Source: Aplidium turbinatum | Taxonomy: Eukaryota > Chordata > Ascidiacea > Aplousobranchia > Polyclinidae | Reading direction: 5' to 3' | Assembly: GCA_918807975.1 (NCBI GenBank) | Contig: OU964918.1 | Span: 1,488,001-1,552,000, forward strand | DNA length: 64,000 nt | Shown here: positions 19,496-31,666 of the stretch, one piece after another | How the letters are laid out: each line of letters starts with the position of its first letter | How positions within the stretch are numbered: position 1 is the stretch's first letter | Translations under genes and position numbers: made by a program | Notes under the pieces: model-generated | Told to the model about the DNA's origin: nothing | Database searches by the model: none | Seen by the model: only the letters and a program-made list of their open reading frames with translations

Positions 19496-21189
19496 CCCAT
19501 TAAACGCCGCACCTATTTCTAGAAGTTATTTTTTTTTCATTTTCTGATATGTCAGTAGCACTCTTCCAGTTTCGATATAATTAGTAAAAAAATTGAAAAC
19601 TTTTTGTTTGTTTATACAAAATCTGAGGCGTTGCTGAAACTCAACGTCAGCCGTTAAGCGATAAACTTTTTAATTGTTTGATTAATCGAGTGTTAAGACT
19701 CCTTTCCCTTTGCGTCTTCTGCCTCTCTCTTTTGACTGTTTTACTTCTTTCGTCTGAACATATAAAAATCTAAGACCATATTTTAGTCAAGTGCGAAAAA
19801 CATAGTTTTCTATTCACAATTGCAAACAACGAAATCATGTCGCATAAAAACATACGAGTAATAAAAGTACACAAAAAATGCACTCAATAAAACACAATGT
19901 CCTTGAACACATCTACTTTAGATTATTGCCTGTTTTTGTGGTACAATTCATTGCAATCCTGATGAAGAAGCACGTCACACATCCCACAAAGAAAACGCGT
20001 TTGGCTGTGACACTGTCTGCAACGACGTCTTTTATTGCAAGTAATAGTTTTTAGAAAGTGGTGCGATGTAGAATTATTTGGTCGGCTATATTCAAGAGCA
20101 AAAACACTTGGGCGGCCAGTGGCAGAGATTACAAAGCGTTTGAAGTTCAAAAGTTTCACAGTCGCTTGTCGTCGAAACTCTAGTCCCAGCAATTTGCTTT
20201 CCAGATCTTCCAGCTTGTCAGCTTCTTTGCTTACAGGAGAAGATAAGAAAGAAGCCTTTTTCCCACTTCATTTTACTTCCGATAAGCTGCGTTTTTCCTT
20301 CGGAACTGGGGTCGTTGGGTGTACTGGGTTGCAATGAATTTCAATCTCTCCTACAGCGTCTGGTAGCACTGCTTCACATTCTGTCAAAACGTTTTCGTCC
20401 ATACCCTCTACGTCGCTAACTACAGCAGGATCTGGTGGTGCTATGACCATGTCAAATTCATCTTCTTCACAATATTTCATATCGTAGAAATCAGCTAATA
20501 CCTCCTCTACAGTAAGAAATTTTTGGCGAGACATTATTTAGTGTAACGTAATGCGTTCGGAAAAAATAGCGGTAGCTCGGCCTGCCTCTTGTAACAATGT
20601 GAGACAGAAAACAAAATTCAGCTCTTTTCCGGTCAAGCCATCAGTAAGACAGCAAGTTTCCTTTAGAGTTGGACAACTGGTCAATTGTCACTTTATTGTT
20701 TCGTAAATGCTTTGTTAGCAAACAAACAGAAGTTTTCGCCGGTAGTCAGCATCTCTACGAAACAACAGTGCGTGTCTACTACACTGCATAATAAAGAATT
20801 GGTTTTACGTTGACGTTGCAGAACTGATACAGTAAAGTTTGCACTTAAATATCTCCGGCTCTTCACACATTTAGAAGATGTGCTTACACTGGTATGTTCT
20901 AGCATCACTACACTATGCTTTAAGCCAATTTTTGAAATTATTTTATTCAATTAATGCATATTGAAAAACGACTAACAAAATGCGCTCGAAATGCGTGAAA
21001 AGTGTCTTAAAACAGCGATGATTTTAAGTATACAAAAGTTTTTATTTTTTTTAAATAAGGTTTTAAACAGTTTATTTAGAGTTCAAATGACAGGAATATT
21101 CATTTTTTTAGATAGAAAGATGCGTTTGAAATGCGTTTATAGAGGCTCAAAGTAAGCGTTGCAGCAACGCAACGTCAGCGGTTAATGGG
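19496..21189 (-). mobile_element. piggyBac B, copy 1 (deletion derivative)
   Basis: The left end is CCCATTAAACGCCGCACC and the complement of the right end CCCATTAACCGCTGACG, flanked by TTAA (19492-19495) and TTAT (21190-21193). Subterminal palindrome GCGTTGCTGCAACGC or close variants occur near both ends. It is far shorter than a full piggyBac and encodes a protein without the catalytic core. Copy 2 is at 37427-45958. Confidence 0.85.
19923..20534 (-). pseudogene. Truncated piggyBac protein: acidic N-terminus plus zinc-finger C-terminus
   Basis: A frame of 204 codons starts MSRQKFLTVEEVLADF and continues through an acidic stretch (DEFDMVIAPPDPAVVSD, EGMDEN). One TGA interrupts it after SLSEVK, and it ends in the cysteine-rich domain KRRRCRQCHSQTRFLCGMC. 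The DDE catalytic region that normally lies between is absent, and the second copy shares the same architecture. N-terminal acidic segment and C-terminal cysteine-rich domain are the family's usual ends. If read through or intact elsewhere, it could bind the element's ends without cutting. This copy has the internal stop. Confidence 0.75.
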
Positions 21190-22036
21190 TTATTAAACTT
21201 TGAAAAAGTAACAAATATTTAAGCACAGATTACTGAAATAGCTAGAGAAGTATTGATAGTGTCAATAATATAATAATTATTATTAATTTACATCAATTGA
21301 CTGTAATACAGCGTCAAAGAAAAGTCTCAATAATTCGCAATTTCAGACAATTTTCGTATTTCTTTCCAGATGGGTTCGGTGGGAGATTGTAGCCTACTCG
21401 TCGCATAAAAACTTTTGCCCTTTTTTCCAGCTTTCGTTTTCCCTTGATCAATTTTAACTCTAGCCTAGATGATAACATAGTTTGCGTGATTTGAGATTGA
21501 ATAAGAGATTTTTGTGTATTTGTTTAATTCGAATATGGACATTCTTGTTTGATGCAAATTATAGCGTAATAATAAAAAATTAAGTCTGTTAGTTGTCGTA
21601 TTCTATATCTCAATTCAAGTAATCAAATTTTGCTGATTTGTAAATGCAAGGGAGTTTATTCAGCTGCACCACAATGTACAACAAGTCATTCCGCAGAATT
21701 TCAATTTATGGATTTTCAAACATTTGTTTTGAGTGTAGAAAGCGTTCATTGCATTTTGAATATTTTGAAATATTCCTCAAATTCCTACATGGAAGGCCAC
21801 TGCATCAGGCGCAAATGTTCTCAAACAAGACATCGGTCTGACTACATCTGGTGAAGATTTAAATGAAGTGAAGCGTCTGTCTTGGTTCAATTTAAAAACA
21901 AAACTCTACACTTCTATCCATTAGGGAACAGGTGATGTAGATCGTTAAATTTCTTTGTGTGGGTTACTATTGATTACCAATGTGAATTGGTAAAATATTA
22001 TTAACGGTTTCATGAAAAAAAATACACCAATCGTAC
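21190..22036. other. Unassigned intronic sequence
   Basis: No recognised element. Overlapping open frames at 21630-21854 have no family signature and no convincing splice sites. Confidence 0.45.
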
Positions 22037-22187
22037 CATAAAATAATGCTTCAAAGCCCGGCTTGCTGACTGACGAATCCGAAGTGAATCGCACAGTTAA
22101 GCTTCCAGTCTTGGACGTCACAATATAAGGAGTTTCAGGAAGCGTTTCACCTCTTAGCGAAATCACTTCAGTTCCATTTTCCAGTAT
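22037..22187 (-). CDS. Host exon: C-terminal half of a CUB domain
   Basis: On the minus strand the acceptor TTGTACGTAG precedes ATACTGGAAAATGG and the exon ends TTTTATG before the donor GTACGA. 151 bases, phase 0 to phase 1. It reads ILENGTEVISLRGETLPETP, YIVTSKTGSLTVRFTSDSSV and SKPGFEALFY. The SLxVRFxSDSSVxxxGFxAxF ending is the classic CUB C-terminus. Its phase fits exactly after VEECCDFVK of the N-half exons and before their AxCG start (split Ala codon). The usual fourth CUB cysteine before the middle strand is absent (SLRGE). It is the splice partner of the exon at 61932-62110, across an intron of about 39.7 kb. Confidence 0.85.
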
Positions 22188-22407
22188 CTACGTACAAAAA
22201 TGGCTGATAATGTGTTATATTATAAAATGTATAAATTTGGACACAAAGATTTACTTTCTTGTCTTCTATCTTACTATAACGAATTGTCGCTGAACGCTGA
22301 ATTAGTTATAATCTAACTGTAAAGCCATTTACAAATAATATCATAAAAATCGCTATTGTAGACAAGTTGCAAAGATAAGAGTCAAACTAAAGAAATGCAC
22401 TAAATTA
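22188..22407 (-). other. Intron next to the CUB exon
   Basis: Upstream intron sequence with a T-rich stretch before the acceptor. Nothing else is seen. Confidence 0.5.
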
Positions 22408-22639
22408 CACGGGTCAACTTTTTTTTTCTTGCATAAACTTTGAGAACTGATTTTGGTTAATTTTTGGGTCCTGAATGTAAATCTGAGCTCTGATTTTTTC
22501 TATTACAGCACGTTTTTGTTTTTTGCAATCTGCATCTTCCATATTGATGAATTACGTAAAAGTTGATCATCCACACAAGAGTTTGACGCCACACGCACAA
22601 TCACGCACAAAGCAGCTTTTAAGGCATATTTTTTAAATC

Positions 22640-22800
22640 AGTGTCACAATCAATATGCGTAGCTGCATGGCAGACTACATGACATGTTCTGGCACAAGTG
22701 TACTATTTTAATTATGTAATTGTTGCGAGGCGTTGTTGTCTAAAAGTAACCTTTAATTACGCAATCTTTCATCAATACTTTTATCAAAAGAGTAGGCTAT
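22640..22800 (-). repeat. Dispersed repeat matching 61300-61175 and 50854-50806, inverted
   Basis: Three short blocks occur in the same order as the complement of 61300-61175 joined to 50854-50806: CACAATCAATATGC, an ATTACGCAAT-like block, and TAACCTTTAATTACGC. Similarity is weak but collinear. It appears to be another copy of the intronic repeat next to the CUB N-half exon. Confidence 0.45.
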
Positions 22801-25565
22801 ACATTGCTTATTTCCGAGTACCACTTGGTAACCAGGTCAAAAATAGGGCACCTCATTAAGTCTGCATAACTTGTGGCGAAACACTGACATCTTGGTCTCA
22901 AGGAAAAATGCTAAGCTCAAATTTGGTGTGCCAATGGTTTACCCCATTTCCTGTGGGGGGGGGGTCGGTGGGGACTTGGTACTTTTCAAAGCAATATCAT
23001 TAGAGAACTACGCGATCTACAGCTTTGAAATTTCTTGACTTTTTCTAAAAACTATTCAAGTATTATTAATTCCGCTATAAATGACGTTGCTATTGTCTAT
23101 AGTTTTCGAGATATGGCATGATTTTCATAACATACTCTGATATTTTAGCTAGCTACTAGCTGGTCCTTTTGTTTTCAAATTATACGGATTAATAGGATTA
23201 CTGAGCGCCGCCGTGCGTGGAACTGCGACGCAGATATCTCATGAGTTGGTTTTGTTGTAAAGCTTTCAACCGTAATGATTCCGCCTTTTGTTTGCAAACT
23301 CGAGTTTTGAGTTGCTTTGATTAATCTTTTAATTACATCTGAGTTGCTTTGAAATTATCAGAGAACATCCGATAAGCTATGCTGAAAAAAATGTAATTTA
23401 CGTTGTTTTCTATGGCAAATACATTTTGTTTCTAACTTATAACAAGAAGCAGTAGGAAAATTCTTGACAAAACTCTGTTTATCTCATTAAACAAACAGAC
23501 TGATGTGGTAAGTTTCTTGATGTCTTGTCGGAAAGCAAGGAGTGCGTTCTTGACCCGCCAATAAAATTTTGCATGTACCTGTACACTTATATTCACATGA
23601 ATATTTATGGATGTTGTGAAAATGTTTTATGAAAACGAGAGATTGATGGATATGACACAGACTATCTAAACTGCTTGGCTTTTGTGGAAAAACACGCGCA
23701 GCTAAGTTACTGTGCTTTGACAAGCATTGTGCAATGTGCATATTGTATCATCACTGAATTTTTACTTAAATGGTAATTTTGCAGTTGCTTGAGAGATTAC
23801 AAAATTATTTTTTTATACGGGGATTGAAAAGTTTTGATATATCTCAGCAGAAACACTATTAGGACCAACTCAATAATTTTAAACTTTTCATTCAAATGTT
23901 GGTCTTCAAAAGCTTATTTTCACAAAGCGGTGTAGGCCTATATCTTTTTCTCCATAAATTTGGACGTTTGTGTCATTTGGAGCAAACTTGTTTGTAAGGT
24001 TGAAAGAATCTAAAATCAATGCCTCGCTTTTATAACGTATCTTAACGTAATCTATCAGTCAGCACTTTTGTGCCTTTTTATTTTCGAATACATTTCCGTG
24101 ACAAAAGATTGGCTTTTGTAATAACGCCATCAACCATAGAGTTGTATTCTCTGACTGCATCTCAAATGCTATACCATACTCAGCAATTTTTCTAAAGCAT
24201 TGTTACACAAAATTCATATCTGACAAAATAAGGAAAATATGTTGAATTGGATTATATTTTATACATATCGTTTTCCTTGTCCTTGAAAAAAAGAAAGAAC
24301 GATTTTTATCGTTTGGCATAAAAATATGTATATTGAGGTTCACCTTGGTTTGCATAATGAAAATCACCCCAAAGAATTGCTTGAAGTGATTTTCGCAGCT
24401 ATTTGATCCTTCGCGATGATATCAATTATAGTTTCTATCAGATGAAACCTGTTCAAACTATTTTTTTTTAATACTATGGTTCATTCAAGAATATAATACT
24501 TTGTAAATATAGCTTACTTCATTTTTGTGTTTTTACTTCGATTTTTTCAGAAGCAAGACCTTACACAAAACAAGTTATTTGCAACGTGAGTTGATTGACC
24601 ATAGTAGCCTAAATGGACCAGAAAGCTGTAGCCAAAACTTGATTACTTTTTATCAAAACATTTGCACATTGGAAACAGCAATCACTTTGTTTCAAATCTG
24701 CAAATCACTTTTTGTCATTGGTTTAACGTCTGCAGACGTCTAAACTAATATACGACAAATTGGTTTTCTGGGTCTTCGGTTCGGAAAAACATCATTATGA
24801 TGTATTGTGACGTGGTCTATCAGCCAGCAGTAGTTTATGCGTCTTTTGTTTTTGGATGTGTGTCAATTACAAAAGATGGCTTTTGCAGTAACGCCATCAA
24901 CCGCAAACTGCATCTAAAATGCTATTTCAAATTTTGAACAGAAAGAAATCTTCTAATGCGTAATAAATAACTTGACACAAAATGCATGTCCAACAAATTA
25001 GAAAAAAAATGTAGAAAACATTATTTTGCAAATCTAGTTAACAACATGAAAAAAAAACACTTCAATCATTTTGACACAAACGTGCATTTTTAAAATATCA
25101 ATAACCTTCAATTTTGCCCAAGGAAAAAGTCAACACTTTAGTGATTTTTGTTTTTTTACGACAATAGCTCCCGGCCTGAAAAAGATTTTTTTCTATTTTT
25201 CGTATCGTTATACCACGACTTTGAGTTTGTCACGCAGAACGGGAGTTCCATTTGGCAAACGACCTCTTCTAGTGCCTACCAACACGATTTAACTAAACAA
25301 TTATTATTACTACATTTTGTCACAACTGTTTGCAAAGTTGTTTCATTCAAAGTGATCATTGTTGGTAAGTATTGAAACATATCACTTTGGAATGCATCGT
25401 GACATAGTTTATCAGTCAGGAGTTTTAGACGCTCTTTGTTTTTGGAGTGCATGATGGCCTAAAATGGAACAAGCTCCTATCGAAGCAAGTCACTACCTTT
25501 GGATAGGTTGTTGTTCAAATACCACGTGACACCATTTGGCTACCATAATTTTCTGTATTCAACCG

Positions 25566-25657
25566 CTACCCAGACAGCAAATTAGACACTTTTTACATCG
25601 ATTCAACCTCTTTAGACGTTGAAATAATGTTAAAAACGAATAAATAGCTTCCTGAGA
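25566..25657. repeat. Hairpin mini-element
   Basis: An inverted repeat about 92 bp long with CTACCCAGACAGCAAATTAG on the left, a centre around TTTAGACGTTGAAATAATG and AGCTTCCTGAG on the right. It corresponds to 55605-55697 in the other E copy. Confidence 0.5.
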
Positions 25658-26144
25658 TGTGCTGTGAAATACAAAGTGTTTCTTGATCATGCATAACCAA
25701 ATTCGACAGTGTCAATGTGAAAAAAATTTGCTTGATTTAGTTCCAAAATCAAGTAATGACAGTACGTTTGAAAAAGTGTAGGCTATAAATATGTGGCTTA
25801 AAAAGAACTTGAAATAGTTTTTTTGCGGTGCTTTTGTCTCATTCTCTGCAAATGTTGAAACAAAGCAAATTTTTTTACAATGCCTCTGGCAAAACAACAA
25901 GCAAACGCGAGTCGGACACCAATTACGATTTCATTGAAGCGTGGACGACGTCTCCGCGTAAGAGATTAAAATCTACACAATGGAATTAACCCGTCACACT
26001 CAATTATAAGTTAATTAAGAAGCAATTTCTCAAGTCAAATAAAAAAATATGACCAATCATCAAATTATTTGGTTTTTGAAGTTGCACTGTTGAATAAATT
26101 GAAAAAGAGTTTCGATGTTATGTTGTCAGATAAATTATCTAGAC

Positions 26145-27408
26145 CAGGGGTCACCAACCTTTTTTGCATGCGGGCCACCTTGGCACTAAGGAGAACTGTG
26201 GCGGGCCGCACTAATAAAATGTTAAGTATGTTGACTCTTATGCTAGAAGAGAACGCATTTCGTACCCAGTATCCAGCGTTTCATGTTGTTCATATTTATG
26301 TTAGAATACTGCAGAAACAAAATTAATCGAAAAATTAACGCTACTGCCAGGCCAAGCTCCTTTTACAACACTTTCAACTTTTTTACCAATGCCTAATAAA
26401 CGAGGCCACTTGTTTTGGGCATTTATAGCGAGGTGAGCGGTTTCATCAGAATATTCATCGCCAAGCAAGAGTGGTGTTGTTACTTCGCTTCGCAAAAGAT
26501 ATATTGCAATTAACAGTTTCAGTAAACAAGGAAATGTTTGACACATCGCAATACAGGCAACAATAGTGACCTGCAAACATATCAGCGAAAAATAGGCTCA
26601 AATAACAGGGAAAAAGAAACCATAAGGTACCATGAAACAAACGCTTGTGGAAATCATCGAAAAATCGTAATTCTATCGTAATTTATGAACATCAACGTGA
26701 ACATTAACATCAACTTGCTCATCAACGTGGCAAGAATTTGTTGATTAACAACGTTTTGCAGTACTTGCTTCGGCAGTACATATACTAGGCTATAATTGGA
26801 ACGATACAGAGAATATTAGCATGGCTCCTGCGCAAGGATGACACGCAAAATCGTGAAGCGTTCCATATTTCTTAAAAAAAAACGTTTTGCAGTACTAAGC
26901 TAAATATTTTCATAATACAATCAAAAAAAGTCTCTAAATTTATATGTAATATTTTGCCAATTTATTATAAATTGAGTTGGCACGCCGACCCATTTTGCCA
27001 ACAAACACTTGCATAAAGGGAACACTGCTCGTGAAACACAATAACGGTGAAACTCGCACTAGTGTTTACATGACATTTGCAAACTTAAAATAAGCAACCC
27101 TATGCTCACAGACAATTTCGAAATTCGAAAACAGACGTTTTAATCAACCACTGGGACAGTGTGGCTGGACATCGCATTGGAATAACTTTAAGCAACCCCC
27201 ACCTAGAACTGTAATCTGATTGGTCGGTCGGTGGAATCGCATGCAAAGCGAAAATATGTTTCCCGGAAAGTATTTTTTGCTTTCGTGCTCTTTAACTTTT
27301 CAAGAAAAGTATTTTTGGTTATACTTGTACGCTGATACCTTCGCGGGCCGCAGCGATACAGCGAGGCGGGCCGCATGCGGCCCGCGGGCCGCCATTTGGT
27401 GACCCCTG
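26145..27408. mobile_element. hAT element inside piggyBac E
   Basis: Ends CAGGGGTCACCAACC and TTGGTGACCCCTG with a perfect 8-bp duplication ATCTAGAC (26137-26144 and 27409-27416). Copy 2 of piggyBac E has no insertion at the corresponding site. Right subterminal GCGGGCCGC/GCGGCCCGCGGG is typical of this hAT group. 1264 bp, no recognisable transposase, and it carries a U6 retrocopy. Confidence 0.93.
26761..26873 (+). ncRNA. U6 snRNA retrocopy (pseudogene)
   Basis: The sequence follows U6 from GTACTTGCTTCGGCAGTACA through GGAACGATACAGAGAA, GATGACACGCAAA and GTGAAGCGTTCCATATTTC. A few changes are visible against the standard animal U6, including four extra bases (GGCT) after TATACTA. It ends in a short A-run and is flanked by the 16-bp direct repeat AACGTTTTGCAGTACT (26750-26765 and 26881-26896). 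A-tail plus long target duplication means LINE-mediated retroposition, not a native Pol III gene. It sits inside a hAT element. Confidence 0.93.
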
Positions 27409-27542
27409 ATCTAGACCATGTGAAAATTTGATTGATCTATCTTGCGTAGTTTTTGAGTTACACGAGCTTAAAGTGCTAGTGTCGAACCGACCCCCCGTCC
27501 GCAAGTCAACTGGCCAAAATACGTCCCAGGAAAAAGGGTTAA

Positions 27543-28085
27543 AAGTAAAAAGAAGAATCGGTCAAGCAAAAGCGTCATTTTGGAAATGCAAGGAAATTTT
27601 AAGAGGAAATATAAATTTATAATTAAAACTGAGATTTCTATCTTGTTACATCAATCCAGTCATGTCATATGGAAGTGAAAGTTGGACCTACAGCAAAGAA
27701 ACTCACAAAAAAATTAATGCTTTTCAACTCTGGTGCTACAGAAGAATATTAAAAATATCATATAAAAAACACATTACAAACGAAGCAATTAGGAATAGAA
27801 TTGGAGTGCAAGGTAGATAGGCAAACGACTTAGCAAAACAAAAGATGAAATTTGCGGGACATATTTTGAGAGGATGGGCAGGACAGCTACATCAATTGGT
27901 TATTGAAGGAAGTATGGTGGAAGGAAATAAGTGCAGGGGAAGAAGGAGACAAACATGGGAGATGACGTGATACAGTGGGCTGATTTGTCAAGCATTAGAA
28001 ATACAAAAAGAGTAACGGAAGAACGTGACTTTTGAAAGAAAATGACAGCCAACCTTCAGATCGGAGAAGGCACGTGATGATGATG
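27543..28085 (+). pseudogene. LINE 3' part: RT end
   Basis: Frames read VKRRIGQAKASFWKCKEILR, then SCYINPVMSYGSESWTYSKE, HKKINAFQLWCYRRILKISY, KKHITNEAIRNRIGVQ, KMKFAGHILRGWAGQL and CRGRRRQTWEMT. It ends in GATGATGATGAT. This is the C-terminal region after the RT domain of a non-LTR retrotransposon (SYGSESWT and RRILKISYKKHITNE are standard). At least one stop (QGR-stop) and two frameshifts are visible. It starts right at the border of piggyBac E, so it is truncated at its 5' end. Confidence 0.75.
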
Positions 28086-28125
28086 ATATAAAAGTTAAAC
28101 ATGACTTTCGGATCCAGGCATCGAT

Positions 28126-28535
28126 TTGATCTTGTTTTGGTCAAATATGCTCAAAATTTTTCTGCCTTTGCTCAAGGACCAGCACTTCGTGACTACCATG
28201 GCCACCATCGATGCTCAAGCTTGGAATGCATTTGTTGATGTGATTCATAACTTTCTTGGGAGTAAGAAAGCTGACAATTACAAAGAGATAGTACGGGAGC
28301 TCATCAGCCTACACCAACTTGGGAGTAGTTGAGCATTAAAGTTCACTGCTTGCACAGCCGCCTGAGCGAGTTTCCAGAGAACTTTAGCGACGTAAACAAG
28401 GAGCAAGCGTTTCCATCAGGACATCAAAGTGATGAAAAAACGCTATCAAAGTCGATGAAACTGCAACATGATGGCAGATTACTGCTGGGGTTTGGTGAGA
28501 AATGTCCCTTGTGCAGTTCATAAAAGATCAGCTGT
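28126..28535 (+). pseudogene. C-terminal remnant of the KLGDQDK-family protein (right duplicate)
   Basis: One frame reads FVTTMATIDAQAWNAFVDVI then HNFLGSKKADNYKEIVREL; another LSIKVHCLHSRLSEFPENF, SDVNKEQAF and, after further shifts, NMMADYCWG. This matches in order the C-terminal part of the protein at 60420-60830 (FSGNKKASNYKE, MSIKLHF, DEQGERFHQDI). Two or more frameshifts and a stop make it dead. Confidence 0.7.
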
Positions 28536-29111
28536 AATATTTTTGATGTCTTAACATGACTACGTTAGTTTGTATCAACATAAAGTTGGATTTATACAGC
28601 ACTATATAAATTTATTTGATCTTCTGGTTTCAATTTAATAGCGTAGATTGACTTGCTTTTGGTATGCTCTTGCTGCAACAACCAATCGAAAACCCCAGAT
28701 TGACAACTGCTGCTTAAAATGCTTCTCAACAGTAAGTTGTTGCGATGGATGGTTGTCGACGCGATGTAGTTGTTGAGAATGCTCTACCAAAGGACAATAA
28801 ACAATGCGCTAATCCTGCGAAATAAACTTTCAGAAAGTCTTTCCTTAAATCTCCTTACAAATCACAGCATTGCACTCCAGGCAAGAAAAAACAACGTGAA
28901 TGAATGAACTGTTTTTTCTTGAAACCTATCGTGTTTCTCCAATTGTGTTTTGACCCACAAACCGGAAAGAGCTTTGGCAGCACGGTTTTGGTTAACCTGT
29001 AGGGCTACACAGGTGGAATTCTAGGCAGCTTGATTCTATTGCTCATCCAGCCATTGAAATTGAATGTACCTTGACCCTTTATCCATAGATACACATTTGA
29101 CTTGTTTGCAC

Positions 29112-30220
29112 CATAGACTCCTTAAGGTAAGGACTGGAACCTCTCATGCTCGGGATTTGTAATTTGATTCTGAATAGTTAACTTGAGTCCTGGGCCAAAT
29201 GATTTCTAGTAAAGCTAGAGACACAATCTTGGAATCCATATTAGGGTTTTTGAAGATGGCGAGTTCAATGGTGTTACTTTCAACACCATTTGAGGTTATT
29301 TTCAAGGTCAAAATATTATATTTTAAAGTTAAATTACAGAATTTTGGTAATTTTTGCCCATTTTTGCGTCTAACTCTTAAAGCAAAACTGTTTGAAAGAA
29401 GTCTGTGACGAAACATGATATCGTGCACCTACTGCATCTATTCCCAGCTAGCAAAATCCGCACTTTTTCTATTGATTTGCAGTCTACAGACGTTGAATGA
29501 ATGTAAAAATGACAGCTTTTGCTACCTGGGTTGTGTAAGATATTTTCTCTACACTGCCTAAGCTGCTTAAAGTTCACATGTTTACAAATAGCAGTATATT
29601 GATAAATGTCCTTTTTGACGGCATAGCAGCTTTTTCCTGACGATTCATCAACTGCGATTGATTAACTGGAAATGTGGGGCAAGAGTTCTGCTCAATTGTG
29701 AACTTGGTTTGTGACATCGTTTTGTCAGCGAGTTCGGACTTATACAGTAAGCCGAGATTTGTAGAATTCGGATAAGCAACTTGAAAGAGATTGCTTCATG
29801 TGAGTACAAATTGATAACTAATTTGGCTTTTGCTTTGTGTTAAACGTCTGACATATCTATCAGCTTTGTACGCGCTGGGTCCACTTGGAAAAAGGCTTAC
29901 TTAATGACAAAATTTTATTGCGCATGATCTACGTATTTTCGACGTATCGTAACGCGTTATTTTCATTTCCTATAACTGAATTGTAACAGCATTCGAATTT
30001 GACGTTAAAATATAATATTTTGACCTTGAAAATGATCTCAAACGGTGTTGAAAGTAACACTATTGAACTCGTCATCCTCAAAAACCATAATATGGATTCC
30101 AAGATTGTGTTTCTAGCTTCTCTAGAAGTCATTTCAGCCCAGAACTCAAGTTAATCTTTCAGACTCAAGTTACAAACCCCAAGATCGTAACATTCCAGCC
30201 CTAAACTTAAGGAGTCTATG
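29112..30220. mobile_element. Long-TIR MITE with 8-bp TSD
   Basis: The ends CATAGACTCCTTAAG and CTTAAGGAGTCTATG open an inverted repeat of roughly 230 bp. The 8-bp GTTTGCAC flanks it at 29104-29111 and 30221-30228. The left duplicate at about 3278 is unoccupied. No coding sequence. The target length points to hAT or a P-like group, but the terminal sequence is unlike the other hATs here. Confidence 0.85.
29443..29530. repeat. Hairpin mini-element inside the MITE
   Basis: 88 bp with ends CCCAGCTAGCAAAAT and GCTTTTGCTACCTGGG and the core CTACAGACGTTGAATGAATG. It folds on itself almost along its full length. The same core recurs at 25566, 53815 and 55605. Confidence 0.65.
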
Positions 30221-30616
30221 GTTTGCACACACAATCATTTTATCTTATTGAAGTTTTGTTATGTAGAGTCTATGGTTTATTGTAATGCCATAATTAAGCA
30301 TTATTAATTTGGTTTATTGTGCCGTCACAATCAAACAATTGTATAAATTTTGTTTAATCATATGATTGATAAATCGTAGCTAGCAGCAGGGCTAGCCTAG
30401 CAAGGTTGTTAATCTCACAAAAGTTAACTTCCAGATTTATAAAAAAGTTCGTTTAGTAAAGTTTTCAAAGCTTTGTGAGTGTCAAACTTATTCAAGTTAT
30501 GCTTACATGTAGTCATAGTTTCAGTGTGGAAGCTAAAAAGGTTTGTTGGTGCTAACTATAGTCACATGGCCCGTGGTCCTAAATACTTGCCCACCCCTGC
30601 TCTAAAGACCCTAGAA

Positions 30617-31658
30617 CAGTGATTCCCAACCGGGGTGCCGCGGCACCCTGGGGTGCCAATTGCAATGCTCAATGGTGCCGCGAGATATTGAGATATTGCA
30701 ATACTGCAGCCCATTCTTTGTTTTAACTTTAACCCGTTAAGTGCGGAATTTATTTATTTTTAGCCAAATTTCAGTGCGTATTAATTTTCGCGTCTCGCAG
30801 TTTTTCACTGCTCCTTCCTGGAGAGTCGCTTAGTGGGGAAATCGCTGGCGATAAGTAGATAATCCGTGGTATGCCTTTGTTTTTTCGCCCAGGAAAAACA
30901 GAGTGAAAGAGATTTTGACTGGTTGCTGTTTTTTCCATAAAAACGTTTGAAACGTATCATTATTGCCAAGTTTCATGATTTTATTTTGCGTTTCACGGGG
31001 CACAAATGGGTCTCCAAATTAGCGTATTTAGTAGATATCTTCGACCATTTAAATAACGTAAATAGCAAAAATAAAACTGTCTTAACTTCAAACGATAAAA
31101 TGAAAGCACTGAGTTAAAAACTGCAAATGTGGTCCTTAAACGTGGAGAACGGAAACTTTGACATGCTTTCACATTTCTCTGAAATGAAGAACAAAGAAGT
31201 TGCCTCATTAATAACTCAGCACCTAAATTCATTGGAAGAAAAAATTGAAAAGTATTTTTCTAGCTTGTCCAGATGGACTCTCATATTGTTTTGAATCTTA
31301 AAGAAGAAGAGTAATTAATTGACATTCGTAACAATGGAAATTTTAAGTTTATGCACAAGCAGATGCCTCTCGACGAGTTCTGGATAAAAATTCAAAATGA
31401 ATATTCTTGCGTTGGAAAGAAAGCTATTGTGCTTTTGCTGCAGGTTTCCATGTCGTACATATGTGAGAGTGGGTTGATCCTTATTATAGAACATAAAAAC
31501 TAAACAACGAGAACGACTGCGAGTCGAGGAAGAAATGCGAAAACAATATAACAAAAACCTTATTAAACCTGATAAAATTGATCCAGTTTTGCCAGGGTGC
31601 CGCAAACCATTTATCTCTTTGATAGGATGTCCAAGGTCAAAAAGGTTGGGAACCACTG
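30617..31658 (+). mobile_element. hAT transposon, sister of the one at 8625-13202
   Basis: Ends CAGTGATTCCCAACC and GGTTGGGAACCACTG with CCCTAGAA and CCCTAGAG as near-identical 8-bp flanks. It lacks the LTR element and so shows the empty target. Absent from the left duplicate at the same site. Confidence 0.9.
31005..31600 (+). pseudogene. hAT transposase C-terminal half
   Basis: Plus-strand frames read LAYLVDIFDHLNNVNSKNKT, then VENGNFDMLSHFSEMKNKEV, ASLITQHLNSLEEKIEKYFS, LIDIRNNGNFKFMHKQMPLD, EFWIKIQNEYSCVGKKAIVL and LLQVSMSYICE. This is the transposase group of the 8625 element, with more of the middle preserved. Stops and frameshifts (for example after KALS and after the dimerisation block) inactivate it. 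Confidence 0.75.
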
Positions 31659-31666
31659 CCCTAGAG

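Larger units (their letters stand above)
22942..27538. mobile_element. piggyBac-like E, copy 1
   Basis: The left end is CCCCATTTCCTGTGG followed by a G-run and GTCGGTG, flanked by TTTA. The right end complements to CCCTTTTTCCTGGGACG and is flanked by TTAA (27539-27542). The whole interior is the reverse complement of 54944-58422. Without the hAT insert it is about 3.3 kb. No transposase is recognised. The interior holds about three diverged tandem units, beginning near 24050, 24812 and 25403, each with CTATCAGYCAG and GCCATCAAC-like text. Confidence 0.75.

Noticed and set aside
21630-21854. Possible extra host exon
   Set aside because: No family signature, no clear splice sites, opposite strand to the CUB gene.
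26761-26873. Native U6 gene
   Set aside because: It has an A-tail, a 16-bp target duplication and internal changes, and no Pol III terminator of four or more T directly after it.
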